Positions 1-9,064 of a stretch of 64,000 bases of DNA are shown here, piece after piece. The first letter of the stretch is position 1, and every line of letters begins with the position of its first letter. The notes beneath the pieces were generated by a model, which saw only the letters and a list, made by a program, of their open reading frames with translations, made no database searches and was not told the DNA's origin. The DNA is from Olivibacter domesticus (GTDB taxonomy: Bacteria; Bacteroidota; Bacteroidia; Sphingobacteriales; Sphingobacteriaceae). The stretch covers positions 1,459,662-1,523,661 of the forward strand of contig NZ_FOAF01000001.1 of assembly GCF_900109575.1 (NCBI RefSeq), in the 5' to 3' direction. Made by a program: the position numbers and the translations under genes.

Positions 1-126
1 TAAAACACCAATAATCTATACCAACGAAACGCGCGGATTAATAAACACTTTAAAAGATCATAAATTGACTACCTGGTGATGTACAAGTAGATGCTTCTAC
101 ATAGGATGGAAACCTATCAAAGGAGA

Positions 127-1281
127 TCATTGCCGCAATAGTTTCAAAAAATCTGCATATACAAGTGGGTTTTTCTCATATTCGCCTGCTGTCGTTAAAC
201 CAAATGATTTTTGCAAAAACAAGGGATTTAAAAACCAGGAAGCCGATGTAGATTTCACCTCTTTCGTAAAACCTTGTTGAAGTAATGGATAAGTAGCCAG
301 TACTACGCCATAATGCTTATAATATCGATGATAGGTTAATAGGTAATGTGCAGGATACCAGTCTTGCGACAAAAACAGCTCTTCCCATGCATCGATCGTA
401 ACCTTACCGCTGTGTACGAGGTTCAGCCATTGATATAGTTTTATATTAGCAGGTAAACGGTATTTCTGCACAAAATCCTTTCCCTTCGCACTGTTGGCAA
501 TACGGTCGCCGAAGTGTCTATTATATAGGCGGAATAAAGAAAACTCCGGTATAATGATAGGCTTCTTCGGCATCAAAGATCGAGCAAAATCCAATGCTTG
601 TGGAATATGCAAGGTATCACCTATATGTAAATGCACCGCCAGTCCTTCAATTTCCGGATTGCGTTGCGTCAATTTGATCAGTTCCACCACACCGGGCAGT
701 TGTTGCTGCTTTTTCTCGAAAAGAGCCGGTAAAGAACCTGTGTAAATCCGAGGTTTAGACCAATCGGGGTGTTGTTTATAAAAGTCAAGCACATGCATTA
801 AAAGCCTTTCAGTAAACTGCACTAAAGGCACTTGCTGATTCCTGTCATACTGAAGATCAGCATTGATGGTTTCTAAATTGGGTTCATTCCCTAAGGTAAA
901 GATTTGAATATAGGGGCCTACCCTTTCCAACAGCTGATCTACCGTCCGAAAGTAGTCAGCTTCACGAGGAGATCCGGATACAGGGATGGCTAATTTCCTA
1001 TTTTTGAAATCCCACCTGAAACCAAAAACAACCTGATAGCCCATTTTGCTCGCATCAACAACCCTTTGGATAGCCGTATCGCTTACCGCATCTAGCTTTC
1101 CGTCTACATAATCTAAAATACGAGGAGTGGTTCTGACCCATTTAACCGGCAATTGCCGAATATAATTAAAATCCATATTCTCCGGATTATGGTTAAAATT
1201 AAGGCCCATCTCTTGCGCTCTTACACGAGTAATTAGCAGCGATCCTAATAAAAGAGCCAAATAACAATATTTACTGTACAT
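127..1281 (-). CDS. Secreted clan GH-A-like glycoside hydrolase
   Basis: A 384-residue protein with an N-terminal signal peptide (hydrophobic residues about 6-20, likely cleavage after RVRA). The body looks like a TIM-barrel glycosidase of clan GH-A. The segment LGNEPNL carries the usual acid/base Asn-Glu pair (Glu133), and IIIPEFSLF carries a candidate nucleophile (Glu246). I cannot assign a numbered family; GH39- or GH30-like folds are possible. It is the last gene of a minus-strand operon, only 2 bp after the GH43 gene, so it probably acts in the periplasm or at the cell surface on the same glycan. Enzyme class is inferred from motifs and context. Confidence 0.72.
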   Translation of the reverse strand: MYSKYCYLALLLGSLLITRVRAQEMGLNFNHNPENMDFNYIRQLPVKWVRTTPRILDYVDGKLDAVSDTAIQRVVDASKMGYQVVFGFRWDFKNRKLAIPVSGSPREADYFRTVDQLLERVGPYIQIFTLGNEPNLETINADLQYDRNQQVPLVQFTERLLMHVLDFYKQHPDWSKPRIYTGSLPALFEKKQQQLPGVVELIKLTQRNPEIEGLAVHLHIGDTLHIPQALDFARSLMPKKPIIIPEFSLFRLYNRHFGDRIANSAKGKDFVQKYRLPANIKLYQWLNLVHSGKVTIDAWEELFLSQDWYPAHYLLTYHRYYKHYGVVLATYPLLQQGFTKEVKSTSASWFLNPLFLQKSFGLTTAGEYEKNPLVYADFLKLLRQ

Positions 1282-1283
1282 GG

Positions 1284-2450
1284 TTACTTCGTATTAATAG
1301 TAGAATAAAAATCGGCTGCTGCTTTCCTATCCGGCTTTAAGCGATTACGTTCCCACTTCACAGGTACAACGGCAGGACGACAAGTTTGCACGAATTTTTT
1401 TCCCATAACACCTCGTGGATTAAAAAATACCGTTGACCACCAATCACCATCTTTATCTTGAAACAAATTGTTGTGGCCACCTTCCAGGATGGCAGGATAG
1501 CGCGGACCGTAGGGCCCATAAATATTAGCTGATTCCGCCACCACCACATCATAACTGTGCAACTGTTCGCCCGGCTTTTCCTTCCGTAAATAAGTATACT
1601 GACCATTAGAAGTGGGTACTGACCATACCGTTTGCAACAGTTGGTATTTACCATGATGCTTCGTTAGCCACACACCTTCAATATAAGGTTCTTTGGAATA
1701 TGGTGTTTCTTTAAAGCGTTTAAAAGGTTCAGCAACGTCACTGAGGTCATCCTTCATTCGAGCAATATAATGATTATGTCCAATGAGATAGACCTGACCG
1801 TCGTCATCTTCAAAGGCCCCCAGATCGATATTATCAAAAATAGCGTGCTGTTCGTTTCCTTTAATATTACGATAAGGTCCCTCTGGCTTTCCCGAAGTAC
1901 TTTCCAATACAAAAGAACCCTGATTGCCATTTAAGCAGGCGATGAGCAGCCATTTTTTCTTACTTTTTATATAATGCAATTCGGGTGCCCATACCGCACG
2001 ATACATCGAATCGAGCGGATCACCATTTAAAGATGTCGTACCTTTTTTAATGAGTTTACCAGCCTTCTGCCAAGCGGCGGCATCTTCGTCAAACGACCAG
2101 ATCCTACCCATTGATTCCCAATGTTTCAGGTCGGGCGAGCGCCATAAATAAAGACCATCATTATAGTCCCAACAATGCATTTGCCCATCGAATTTTCTTT
2201 CAGGGCTAGCCGTTGTTCCGGTTAAGTAGTAGCTTCCATCCGGCCCCAGCATCACATAAGTATCGCGCATCCATACATCTAATAGGGGTTTCACTGTTGA
2301 AGGAACGGTAAGTAATGAATCACCAATAGGTGCCCTAGGATCGCTAAAAGGCTGACCTTTGTCCTGCTGGTTTTGTGCACAACCTATGCAGTAGCTCAAA
2401 CATAGTATAAGGAGTATGAATTTTATCCGTTTAGTTAACATATCTGTCAT
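1284..2450 (-). CDS. GH43-family glycosidase lipoprotein
   Basis: A 388-residue five-bladed propeller glycosidase of the GH43 type. The signal ends in a lipobox-like CIGC at residues 21-24, so it is probably a lipoprotein. The three expected acidic residues are visible: general base Asp63 in WMRDTYV, pKa modulator Asp209 in NIDLGAF, and acid Glu258 in YIEGVW. The WAPELHY segment is also typical. Known GH43 members are mainly arabinofuranosidases, xylosidases or arabinanases; the substrate here is not readable from sequence. It follows the susD-like gene by 71 bp and belongs to the polysaccharide utilisation operon. Confidence 0.88.
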   Translation of the reverse strand: MTDMLTKRIKFILLILCLSYCIGCAQNQQDKGQPFSDPRAPIGDSLLTVPSTVKPLLDVWMRDTYVMLGPDGSYYLTGTTASPERKFDGQMHCWDYNDGLYLWRSPDLKHWESMGRIWSFDEDAAAWQKAGKLIKKGTTSLNGDPLDSMYRAVWAPELHYIKSKKKWLLIACLNGNQGSFVLESTSGKPEGPYRNIKGNEQHAIFDNIDLGAFEDDDGQVYLIGHNHYIARMKDDLSDVAEPFKRFKETPYSKEPYIEGVWLTKHHGKYQLLQTVWSVPTSNGQYTYLRKEKPGEQLHSYDVVVAESANIYGPYGPRYPAILEGGHNNLFQDKDGDWWSTVFFNPRGVMGKKFVQTCRPAVVPVKWERNRLKPDRKAAADFYSTINTK

Positions 2451-2521
2451 TGTGTATTAATAAAGCCTTTTTTAGCATCTGTCCGTAAATTCACTGGCTA
2501 GTAGACATGCTTGTCTAGCTA

Positions 2522-3994
2522 CTAATTGTATCCGCTGTTCTGCACGCAAAGTTTATTGGCCTGAATTTCCGATTGTGGAATGGGAAATAGAAGTTTATCC
2601 TGTGTTGCCAAACCAGACGAAACACCTCTCGCAATTGCCGACGTAAGGAAAGTCCCCTGCCGAATTAAATCTTCCCGTCTTTTGCCTTCAGAAATAAATT
2701 CCCAACCTCTTTCATTAAATATAGCATCCCTGAAAAGTTCTTTGGTGCCCGCTTCGGCAAGTGTTAAATCAGGTAAACCAGCTCTTTTACGTACCTGGTT
2801 AATAAGCGAGAATGCTTCATCCGATGGTCCAGACAGCTCATTCAGTGCTTCTGCTCGCGACAATAAGATATCGGCATAACGCAATACCGGCACATCGTTT
2901 CCGCTGTTATTTCCGATGGTTGTATTATCCCAATACTTAAAGCTACGGGCGTTGTTGTCATTTAATATATTCACCGTTACATTATTATTATTCACATAAC
3001 TGGTACAGATCAACGCGCGCCTTTGATCGTTTTCTGCCATGCTATTCACAAAGGCAGTCCGTAAACGATATTGGGTTGCAAAGTTCGACATAGATACCTG
3101 GTAAACAAATTCCGGGAGTTGCGGCGTATTCTTAAAATTCGGTGGCAAAGCACCAGCCATGAACCAATTGCCAAATTCAGCCTCATTCCGGCAGGGTAAT
3201 ACCAATAACATCTCCCGATTATTCATTCCTTCGTTTTCTACCCTGAACAGATCCTTAAATGCATATTGTGTGGTACTGTAATAATTAAAATCAATGATGG
3301 TCTTACAAGCATCGGCAGCTTTCTGCCATTGTTTGGTATTTAATAAAAACTTAGCTAAAATACCATTTGCATTTCCTTTGTTGAAACGACCGAATGCTTC
3401 CTCCTGTCCTGGATCCGGTAAATCAGGGATGGCAGCAACAAATTCCGATTCGATAAAATTTTTCATCTCTTCGTCTGTTGCCCTTGTTAAATCGCCCGTC
3501 TGCTCGGTAGAAAGACGAAGGGGTACCGGTCCGAAGAAATTGTATAAAATTGCATAGGCTTGTGCACGCAATGCCCGGGCTTCGGCTAAAATTAATCGCT
3601 TGCTTTCTTCCGACGCATTTACACCGTCAATATTTTCGATGACGCCATTAGCATCTCGGATACAACGGTAATTCGGCGCCCACATATCTCCTTCAAAAGT
3701 ACCCAAGGTGGGTTCCCAGCTAAAATTAATCAGGTGCAAAAGCTGACCATTTTCTGCTCCTCCAGAATTGAAAGCCATATCAGTACAGATTTCCGAATCG
3801 TTTATAATAAAGCGTGAATTCTGCTGTGTTTGCTGTTGTGCATAAGCAGAAAATAAAAGTGACTTGATGCCGGCTTCCGTAGTGAGCACATTTCCAGGTG
3901 AAAATTCTGAATTGGGTGTTACATCAAGTACGTCACTGCAGGAAGAAAGGCTTCCCACAAGTAACAAAGTGATATATTGGGTTATCTTTTTCAT
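2522..3994 (-). CDS. SusD/RagB-family glycan-binding lipoprotein
   Basis: A 490-residue SusD-like outer-membrane lipoprotein. It has a lipid signal ending LSSC near residues 16-19 and the usual N-terminal start DVLDVTPNSEFS. A TPR-rich region follows (residues about 85-250, with RALRAQAYAILYNFFGPVP). The C-terminal RagB/SusD domain contains the conserved stretches LRYADILLSRAEALNE and INQVRKRAGLP and ends close to the family pattern. It binds a glycan at the cell surface and caps the partner SusC pore. It lies 51 bp after the susC-like gene on the same strand. Confidence 0.95.
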   Translation of the reverse strand: MKKITQYITLLLVGSLSSCSDVLDVTPNSEFSPGNVLTTEAGIKSLLFSAYAQQQTQQNSRFIINDSEICTDMAFNSGGAENGQLLHLINFSWEPTLGTFEGDMWAPNYRCIRDANGVIENIDGVNASEESKRLILAEARALRAQAYAILYNFFGPVPLRLSTEQTGDLTRATDEEMKNFIESEFVAAIPDLPDPGQEEAFGRFNKGNANGILAKFLLNTKQWQKAADACKTIIDFNYYSTTQYAFKDLFRVENEGMNNREMLLVLPCRNEAEFGNWFMAGALPPNFKNTPQLPEFVYQVSMSNFATQYRLRTAFVNSMAENDQRRALICTSYVNNNNVTVNILNDNNARSFKYWDNTTIGNNSGNDVPVLRYADILLSRAEALNELSGPSDEAFSLINQVRKRAGLPDLTLAEAGTKELFRDAIFNERGWEFISEGKRREDLIRQGTFLTSAIARGVSSGLATQDKLLFPIPQSEIQANKLCVQNSGYN

Positions 3995-4045
3995 TAGAAT
4001 ATTTTTTTAATAGCAGTGAAGCTATCATAATTTATTTTTCGTCAA

Positions 4046-7000
4046 CTAAAACTGTACATTAACCCCTGCCATAAATGTTCGGGTAAGGGGATATGAATTA
4101 TAATCCACCCGCAGAATGTCATCACCAATTGCATTTACCGCCGGATCTACTCCTGAGTAATTCGTAAACGTATGCAGGTTCTGTCCGTTAACAAATACGG
4201 TAGCACTGCGAATAAATAGCTTTTCCGGTAAAGGAATCTGATAGGACAAACGCACCGATTGTATCCGTAAATAAGAAGCGTCTTCCACTGTTTTGTTTGT
4301 CACCTGCCTAGCACCTTGTACATCGCCTGGAATGAACGAAGGATATTCGTTACTTGGGTTGGCTGCCGTCCATCGATTGAGGTATAAATCTGCCAGTTTA
4401 TTCCGCCGGAAATCAACAGCATAGTAAGAATCCGTCAGACTACTATTAAGCATTTTAGCTCCCTTTGAACCTTCCAAGAAAATAGATAAAGCTAATTTTT
4501 TATAACGTAAGTTGGCATTAAAGCCGTAAAAAAAGTCGGGCAAGGATTTACCCAAGATCACTCGATCGTCGGCATTGATGATTTTATTATTATCCAGGTC
4601 GCGGTATTTCAGATCGCCGGGCCTAACTCCAGATTGGGCCAAGGAGAAGTCATCCCCTTCCTGCCAAACGCCGTCTACCAAGTAACCATAAAAAGAACCC
4701 ATAGATTCTCCCGGTTTCAGTATGCTATACTGACCGATATTTCCCGGGCCCGAACCAATAAATTGCTCTACATTACCTAGACTTAACACCCGGTTTTTTA
4801 AGGTGGTAATATTGAAATTGGCGTCCAATTTAAAATCTTGGCTTTCAACAATGACGCCGTTTAGCGCCAACTCTATCCCCGTATTCCGCATACTGCCCAC
4901 ATTTTCTGTCCGACCGGCAAAACCCGAGCTCAAAGGTTGCGGAACATTATATAAAAGATTGGAAGTTTTCCGGTTATAATAGTCTATACTACCCGAAAGC
5001 TTGGAACCGAAAAAGGCGAAATCAAGTCCGACGTCAATCTGATGGGCAGATTCCCAGCGTAAATATGGATTCGAGCTTCTCGTGGGTGCAATACTGGTCA
5101 CTTTCTCTCCATCAAAAACAGCCACCCTCCCAGCTGCATAGGTTGAATAATAGAGGTAATTCACATTGGGTTGATTTCCAGTAACGCCATAACTTGCTCT
5201 AAACTTCAAATCATCTATATTGCTGGTATTTTTTAAGAAATCTTCCTGTTTGATTTTCCAAGCAAAGGCCGCAGAAGGGAAATAGCCAAAGCGGTGTTCC
5301 GGGCCGAACCGGGCCGATCCGTCGGCTCTTATCGATCCGGTAAACAAATATTTACCGGCATAAGAATAATTTACCCGACCGAGGTATGATAATAAAATAT
5401 TTTCCTGCGCGCCATTACCTACACCGTTCAGCATTGCATCACCTGATCCAATACCGAAGTAAGTCAGATCAGGTAAAGCAAAATCCCGTGAATTGGCAAT
5501 TAGCGAGCTGGAGGTATAACGTTCATAGGTCGAACCAACTACTGCCGACAGATTATGCTCACCAAAAGTCTTATTGTAGTTCACGGTACCTTCTACTAAA
5601 TAATAGCCTCGTTTTCCATCACGAGCATCCGCATAGCCATTATAAGAAGCACCGGTAAGCGTGGATGGATCGATCCAGAAATTTCGTTGCGAAATATTGA
5701 TATCCGCCCCTATCCTTGCCTTTGCAGATAAAGAAGGAAGAATAAAATACTCTGCATAGAGGTTTCCGAAAGTCCGATAGGTATCGCCCACCGAGTATTG
5801 TCCGTTAATGACCGCTAAGGGATTATCCATCGGTGCCATTAAGGCCGATCGATAATACGAACCATCCGGATTATAAGGCGGAGCCGTTGGATCGTAATTC
5901 TGTGCCATATAAAGCGCACTAGCATTATCGTTTAATCCGGTTCCATTTGCATTGTAATGATCTTTTATATAAGCGGTAGACAAGTTGATCCCCACATTGT
6001 ATTTAGAAGCCACACCTGTTTCGAGATTAACGCGTGCGTTATACCGCTTGGTCGACGAGTTCAACATCACCCCTTCCTGATCAAAATAACCTGCAGACAC
6101 ATGATACTTGGTGAGTGCATTTCCACCGCTGAAAGAAATATCATGACTTTGTATTGGCGCATCTTTTAGCAAGAGCCCCTGCCAATCGGTGTTGTAAGTA
6201 CTTGCTTCCACCGGTTGATAGACACTGGGATTAAGCTGTCCCTCTTCAATGATGCCATTAATGGCCGATGTATACTCATCAGCCGTCATAAACCGCTGTG
6301 TTTTAGCCACCTGTTGTTGTCCATAGCTTGCATCATAGGTAACGGTAATTTTGCCGTCCTTTCCTTTTTTTGTGGTAATCAACACAACACCGTTCGCGCC
6401 ACGCGAACCGTAAATGGCCGCTGCTGAAGCGTCTTTTAGAATTTCGATCGAGGCAATGTCTGCTGGGTTGAGCGCATTCAGTGGCGTGCGGTTATTTGGG
6501 TTATTCGTTGCCCCTCCCACTCCCGCAGCACCGATAGCAGCCGCATCATTAACAGGCATCCCATCGATCACATATAAGGGTGCATTATTTCCTGTGATGG
6601 AGGTAATGCCTCGAATTTGCACGCTCATAGCAGCACCCGGTTCACCACTTTTCTGATAGATCTGTACGCCCGGCGTTCTTCCCTGTAAAGCCTGTTGCAT
6701 ATTCACATTTGCACCTTTCGTCAAATCCTCTGCTTTTACGGAAGAAACAGCACCTGTCAGATCGCTTTTTGCTACAGCACCATAGCCGATCACCACGATC
6801 TCATTCAAGGTGGTACTTTCCGCAACCAAGACTACTGATAGGTTGTTTCTGCCATTTAAAAGTAAGTCCTGTGCCTTATAACCGACATAAGTAAACTTGA
6901 GCGTGGCATTGGTCTGTGCACCTTTTAATAAAAATTGCCCCTTTTCGTCTGTCATGGTTGCTATCGAGGTTCCTTGCACGGATACACTCACACCCGGGAG

Positions 7001-7141
7001 CGCCTGTCCCTCTTGGTCTGACACTTTTCCCTTAACGGATATTTGTTGTGCTGTAAGCTGATGCACCTGTGCTAGCATCAGTCCTACCCAAAGCAGGTAT
7101 TTTAACCTGCTCATAGGCTTGCTTGTTTTTAATTGGTTCAT
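4046..7141 (-). CDS. SusC/RagA TonB-dependent outer-membrane transporter
   Basis: A 1031-residue TonB-dependent receptor of the SusC/RagA family. In order: a signal peptide (cleavage near HQLTAQ), a carboxypeptidase-regulatory-like domain (about residues 34-110), a TonB box/plug region starting near VVIGYGAVAKSDLTGA with the family signature DAAAIYGSRGANGVV, and a long beta-barrel ending in a C-terminal Phe. It imports oligosaccharides bound by the neighbouring SusD-like protein. An internal Met at residue 10 is an alternative start that still leaves a good signal peptide. It lies 85 bp after the sulfatase gene, probably in the same transcript. Confidence 0.96.
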   Translation of the reverse strand: MNQLKTSKPMSRLKYLLWVGLMLAQVHQLTAQQISVKGKVSDQEGQALPGVSVSVQGTSIATMTDEKGQFLLKGAQTNATLKFTYVGYKAQDLLLNGRNNLSVVLVAESTTLNEIVVIGYGAVAKSDLTGAVSSVKAEDLTKGANVNMQQALQGRTPGVQIYQKSGEPGAAMSVQIRGITSITGNNAPLYVIDGMPVNDAAAIGAAGVGGATNNPNNRTPLNALNPADIASIEILKDASAAAIYGSRGANGVVLITTKKGKDGKITVTYDASYGQQQVAKTQRFMTADEYTSAINGIIEEGQLNPSVYQPVEASTYNTDWQGLLLKDAPIQSHDISFSGGNALTKYHVSAGYFDQEGVMLNSSTKRYNARVNLETGVASKYNVGINLSTAYIKDHYNANGTGLNDNASALYMAQNYDPTAPPYNPDGSYYRSALMAPMDNPLAVINGQYSVGDTYRTFGNLYAEYFILPSLSAKARIGADINISQRNFWIDPSTLTGASYNGYADARDGKRGYYLVEGTVNYNKTFGEHNLSAVVGSTYERYTSSSLIANSRDFALPDLTYFGIGSGDAMLNGVGNGAQENILLSYLGRVNYSYAGKYLFTGSIRADGSARFGPEHRFGYFPSAAFAWKIKQEDFLKNTSNIDDLKFRASYGVTGNQPNVNYLYYSTYAAGRVAVFDGEKVTSIAPTRSSNPYLRWESAHQIDVGLDFAFFGSKLSGSIDYYNRKTSNLLYNVPQPLSSGFAGRTENVGSMRNTGIELALNGVIVESQDFKLDANFNITTLKNRVLSLGNVEQFIGSGPGNIGQYSILKPGESMGSFYGYLVDGVWQEGDDFSLAQSGVRPGDLKYRDLDNNKIINADDRVILGKSLPDFFYGFNANLRYKKLALSIFLEGSKGAKMLNSSLTDSYYAVDFRRNKLADLYLNRWTAANPSNEYPSFIPGDVQGARQVTNKTVEDASYLRIQSVRLSYQIPLPEKLFIRSATVFVNGQNLHTFTNYSGVDPAVNAIGDDILRVDYNSYPLTRTFMAGVNVQF

Positions 7142-7226
7142 ACGGTTTTATTGGTTAGGTATTATTTACGAAAGTATATACGATACTCGATGACGGTAGC
7201 GAGCTTTTAGGCATCCTCATCGCTAA

Positions 7227-8897
7227 TTAAGGTTTCGGAAAAACACCATATTGATTGGCCAGCTCTTTCCATTTCGTCTTCATGCTCTCCATTTTTTCAG
7301 GATAGGCGGTGGCGAGGTTTTGCATTTCTGAGCGGTCTTTTCCTAAATCATACAATTCCCACGGAGCATTCGCACCTACCCGAACAATTTTCCAACTGCC
7401 CTGTCGTAAGGCAGCTGCGCCGTTATGCTCCCAAAACAATTCGTCATGCAAAGGCTTCTTAAGCTTACCTGTCCACATAGGTAATAAGCTCTTTCCCGGT
7501 GTAGGCGTAATGTTATGTCCAGCAAAGGCGGTGGGATACGTTGCTCCGGCAATATCCGTACAGGTAGCCATTAGATCAATAATATGCGCAGGTTCGCTGC
7601 TGATTTTATTATGTTCCTTTATCTTGTTTGGCCAGTAAGCGATGAATGGCGTGGTTATTCCCCCTTCGTGTTCTTTAGACTTCCAGTATCGGAAGGGTGT
7701 ACAGGATACATTTGCCCACTCCGGGCCGATACCAAAGTGCGTTGTTTGCGGGCCCGGCATTACATCTTTGTTAACAGAAAAACTGATCTTCCTACCATCT
7801 CGTGTCGTTCCGGAGCGATCGAAACCAGGTCCGAATTTCGAAGGTTGCTCCGGGCTGGCGCCATTATCCGAAAGGAAAACAATAAGTGTGTTCTCCAATT
7901 GACCGGATTTTCGAAGTGCGTCAATCATCTTCCCGATATTTTGATCCAAACGATCCACCATGGCCGCATGTACAGCCATGGCCCGTGCATCCCAAAGGCT
8001 GTCGGCATTATGCTCCCAAGATTTATCTGATGTCATAAACTCCGACAGTTTTACTTGTTCAGGTTTAATAAGCCCCAACTGCACCATCTTTTGGTAACGC
8101 TTTTCGCGAATAGCATTCCACCCCTTCTTATAGGTATTTTCATATTTACGGATATCAGGCTCCAGTGCTTGCAGTGGCCAATGTGGAGCCGTAAATGCGA
8201 CATACATAAAAAACGGCTCATCCTTTTTTGAAAACTGCCTGATATAAGAAGCTGTACTATCGCCAATGGCGTTAGTGTAATAAAAATCTTTAGGAACTGA
8301 AGGAACCGGTTGCGTGCCATTCACCAACGAAAAGGGATCGAAATAATCCACCACACCCCAAATATTACCATAATATCGATCAAAGCCCTTATGTACCGGA
8401 TACGATAAAGTATCGGAAAAATCGCGGTCGGTAATCTGATGATCAAGCCAAGCCAACTGCTCATCCTTTGTGGGAAGAGATGCTGTTTCAGACACATGCC
8501 ATTTACCCACCATACCTGTTTGATAGCCAGCCGTTTTTAATACTTGCGCAATCGTGACCACATTGGGCTGTAAAAAACCCCTGTATCCTGGTTGGTGCTG
8601 ATCAGTTGTCATATTCCCTATGCCAGCTGTATGCTGATATTGCCCCGTTAACAAAGAGGCACGTGTTGGGCAACATCTACTGGCATTATAAAAGCTGGTC
8701 ATTCGCATCCCCCTTGAAGCCAGCCAGTCCAGATGAGGTGTTTCAATCTCCCCTCCATAACAACCTATATCCGAAAATCCGAGATCATCAGCTAGTACGA
8801 CGATGATATTCGGTTTATTTTGCGCAACTGATAGGGTTGTATACAGCGACAATGCGGTAAATAAGCATAAGATTTTTGTGTGTCGAAAAAAAGTCAT
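7227..8897 (-). CDS. Secreted sulfatase (arylsulfatase family)
   Basis: A 556-residue sulfatase with a signal peptide (cleavage near LSVAQ). The N-terminal metal site NIIVVLADDLG and the sulfatase signature CCPTRASLLTG (residues 75-85) are intact. Cys75 should be converted to formylglycine; no maturase gene is in this window. Later metal-ligand segments such as VFLSDNGASPE are also present. It is the first gene of the minus-strand glycan operon and faces the hybrid regulator gene across 167 bp. Its presence suggests that the target glycan is sulfated, which is inference. The exact sulfatase subfamily cannot be assigned by eye. Confidence 0.93.
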   Translation of the reverse strand: MTFFRHTKILCLFTALSLYTTLSVAQNKPNIIVVLADDLGFSDIGCYGGEIETPHLDWLASRGMRMTSFYNASRCCPTRASLLTGQYQHTAGIGNMTTDQHQPGYRGFLQPNVVTIAQVLKTAGYQTGMVGKWHVSETASLPTKDEQLAWLDHQITDRDFSDTLSYPVHKGFDRYYGNIWGVVDYFDPFSLVNGTQPVPSVPKDFYYTNAIGDSTASYIRQFSKKDEPFFMYVAFTAPHWPLQALEPDIRKYENTYKKGWNAIREKRYQKMVQLGLIKPEQVKLSEFMTSDKSWEHNADSLWDARAMAVHAAMVDRLDQNIGKMIDALRKSGQLENTLIVFLSDNGASPEQPSKFGPGFDRSGTTRDGRKISFSVNKDVMPGPQTTHFGIGPEWANVSCTPFRYWKSKEHEGGITTPFIAYWPNKIKEHNKISSEPAHIIDLMATCTDIAGATYPTAFAGHNITPTPGKSLLPMWTGKLKKPLHDELFWEHNGAAALRQGSWKIVRVGANAPWELYDLGKDRSEMQNLATAYPEKMESMKTKWKELANQYGVFPKP

Positions 8898-9064
8898 AAG
8901 ATTATGATTGGTTTACAAGGGCAATGTTAGCCGAAAAAAAGAATCACTTGTAGCACATATGTTAAATTTTATAGGACATTCGTTCAGAAATCGTATCTTA
9001 AACGCTTTCAAAACGATTTTTAAGTTTTGAACAGCATTTTCATTAAGCCTAACTAAACTAATCA

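Noticed and set aside
2502-2517. Short TAGACA/TGTCTA hairpin between susD and the GH43 gene
   Set aside because: Only a 6-bp stem in AT-rich sequence, with no T-run. It is not distinguishable from chance.
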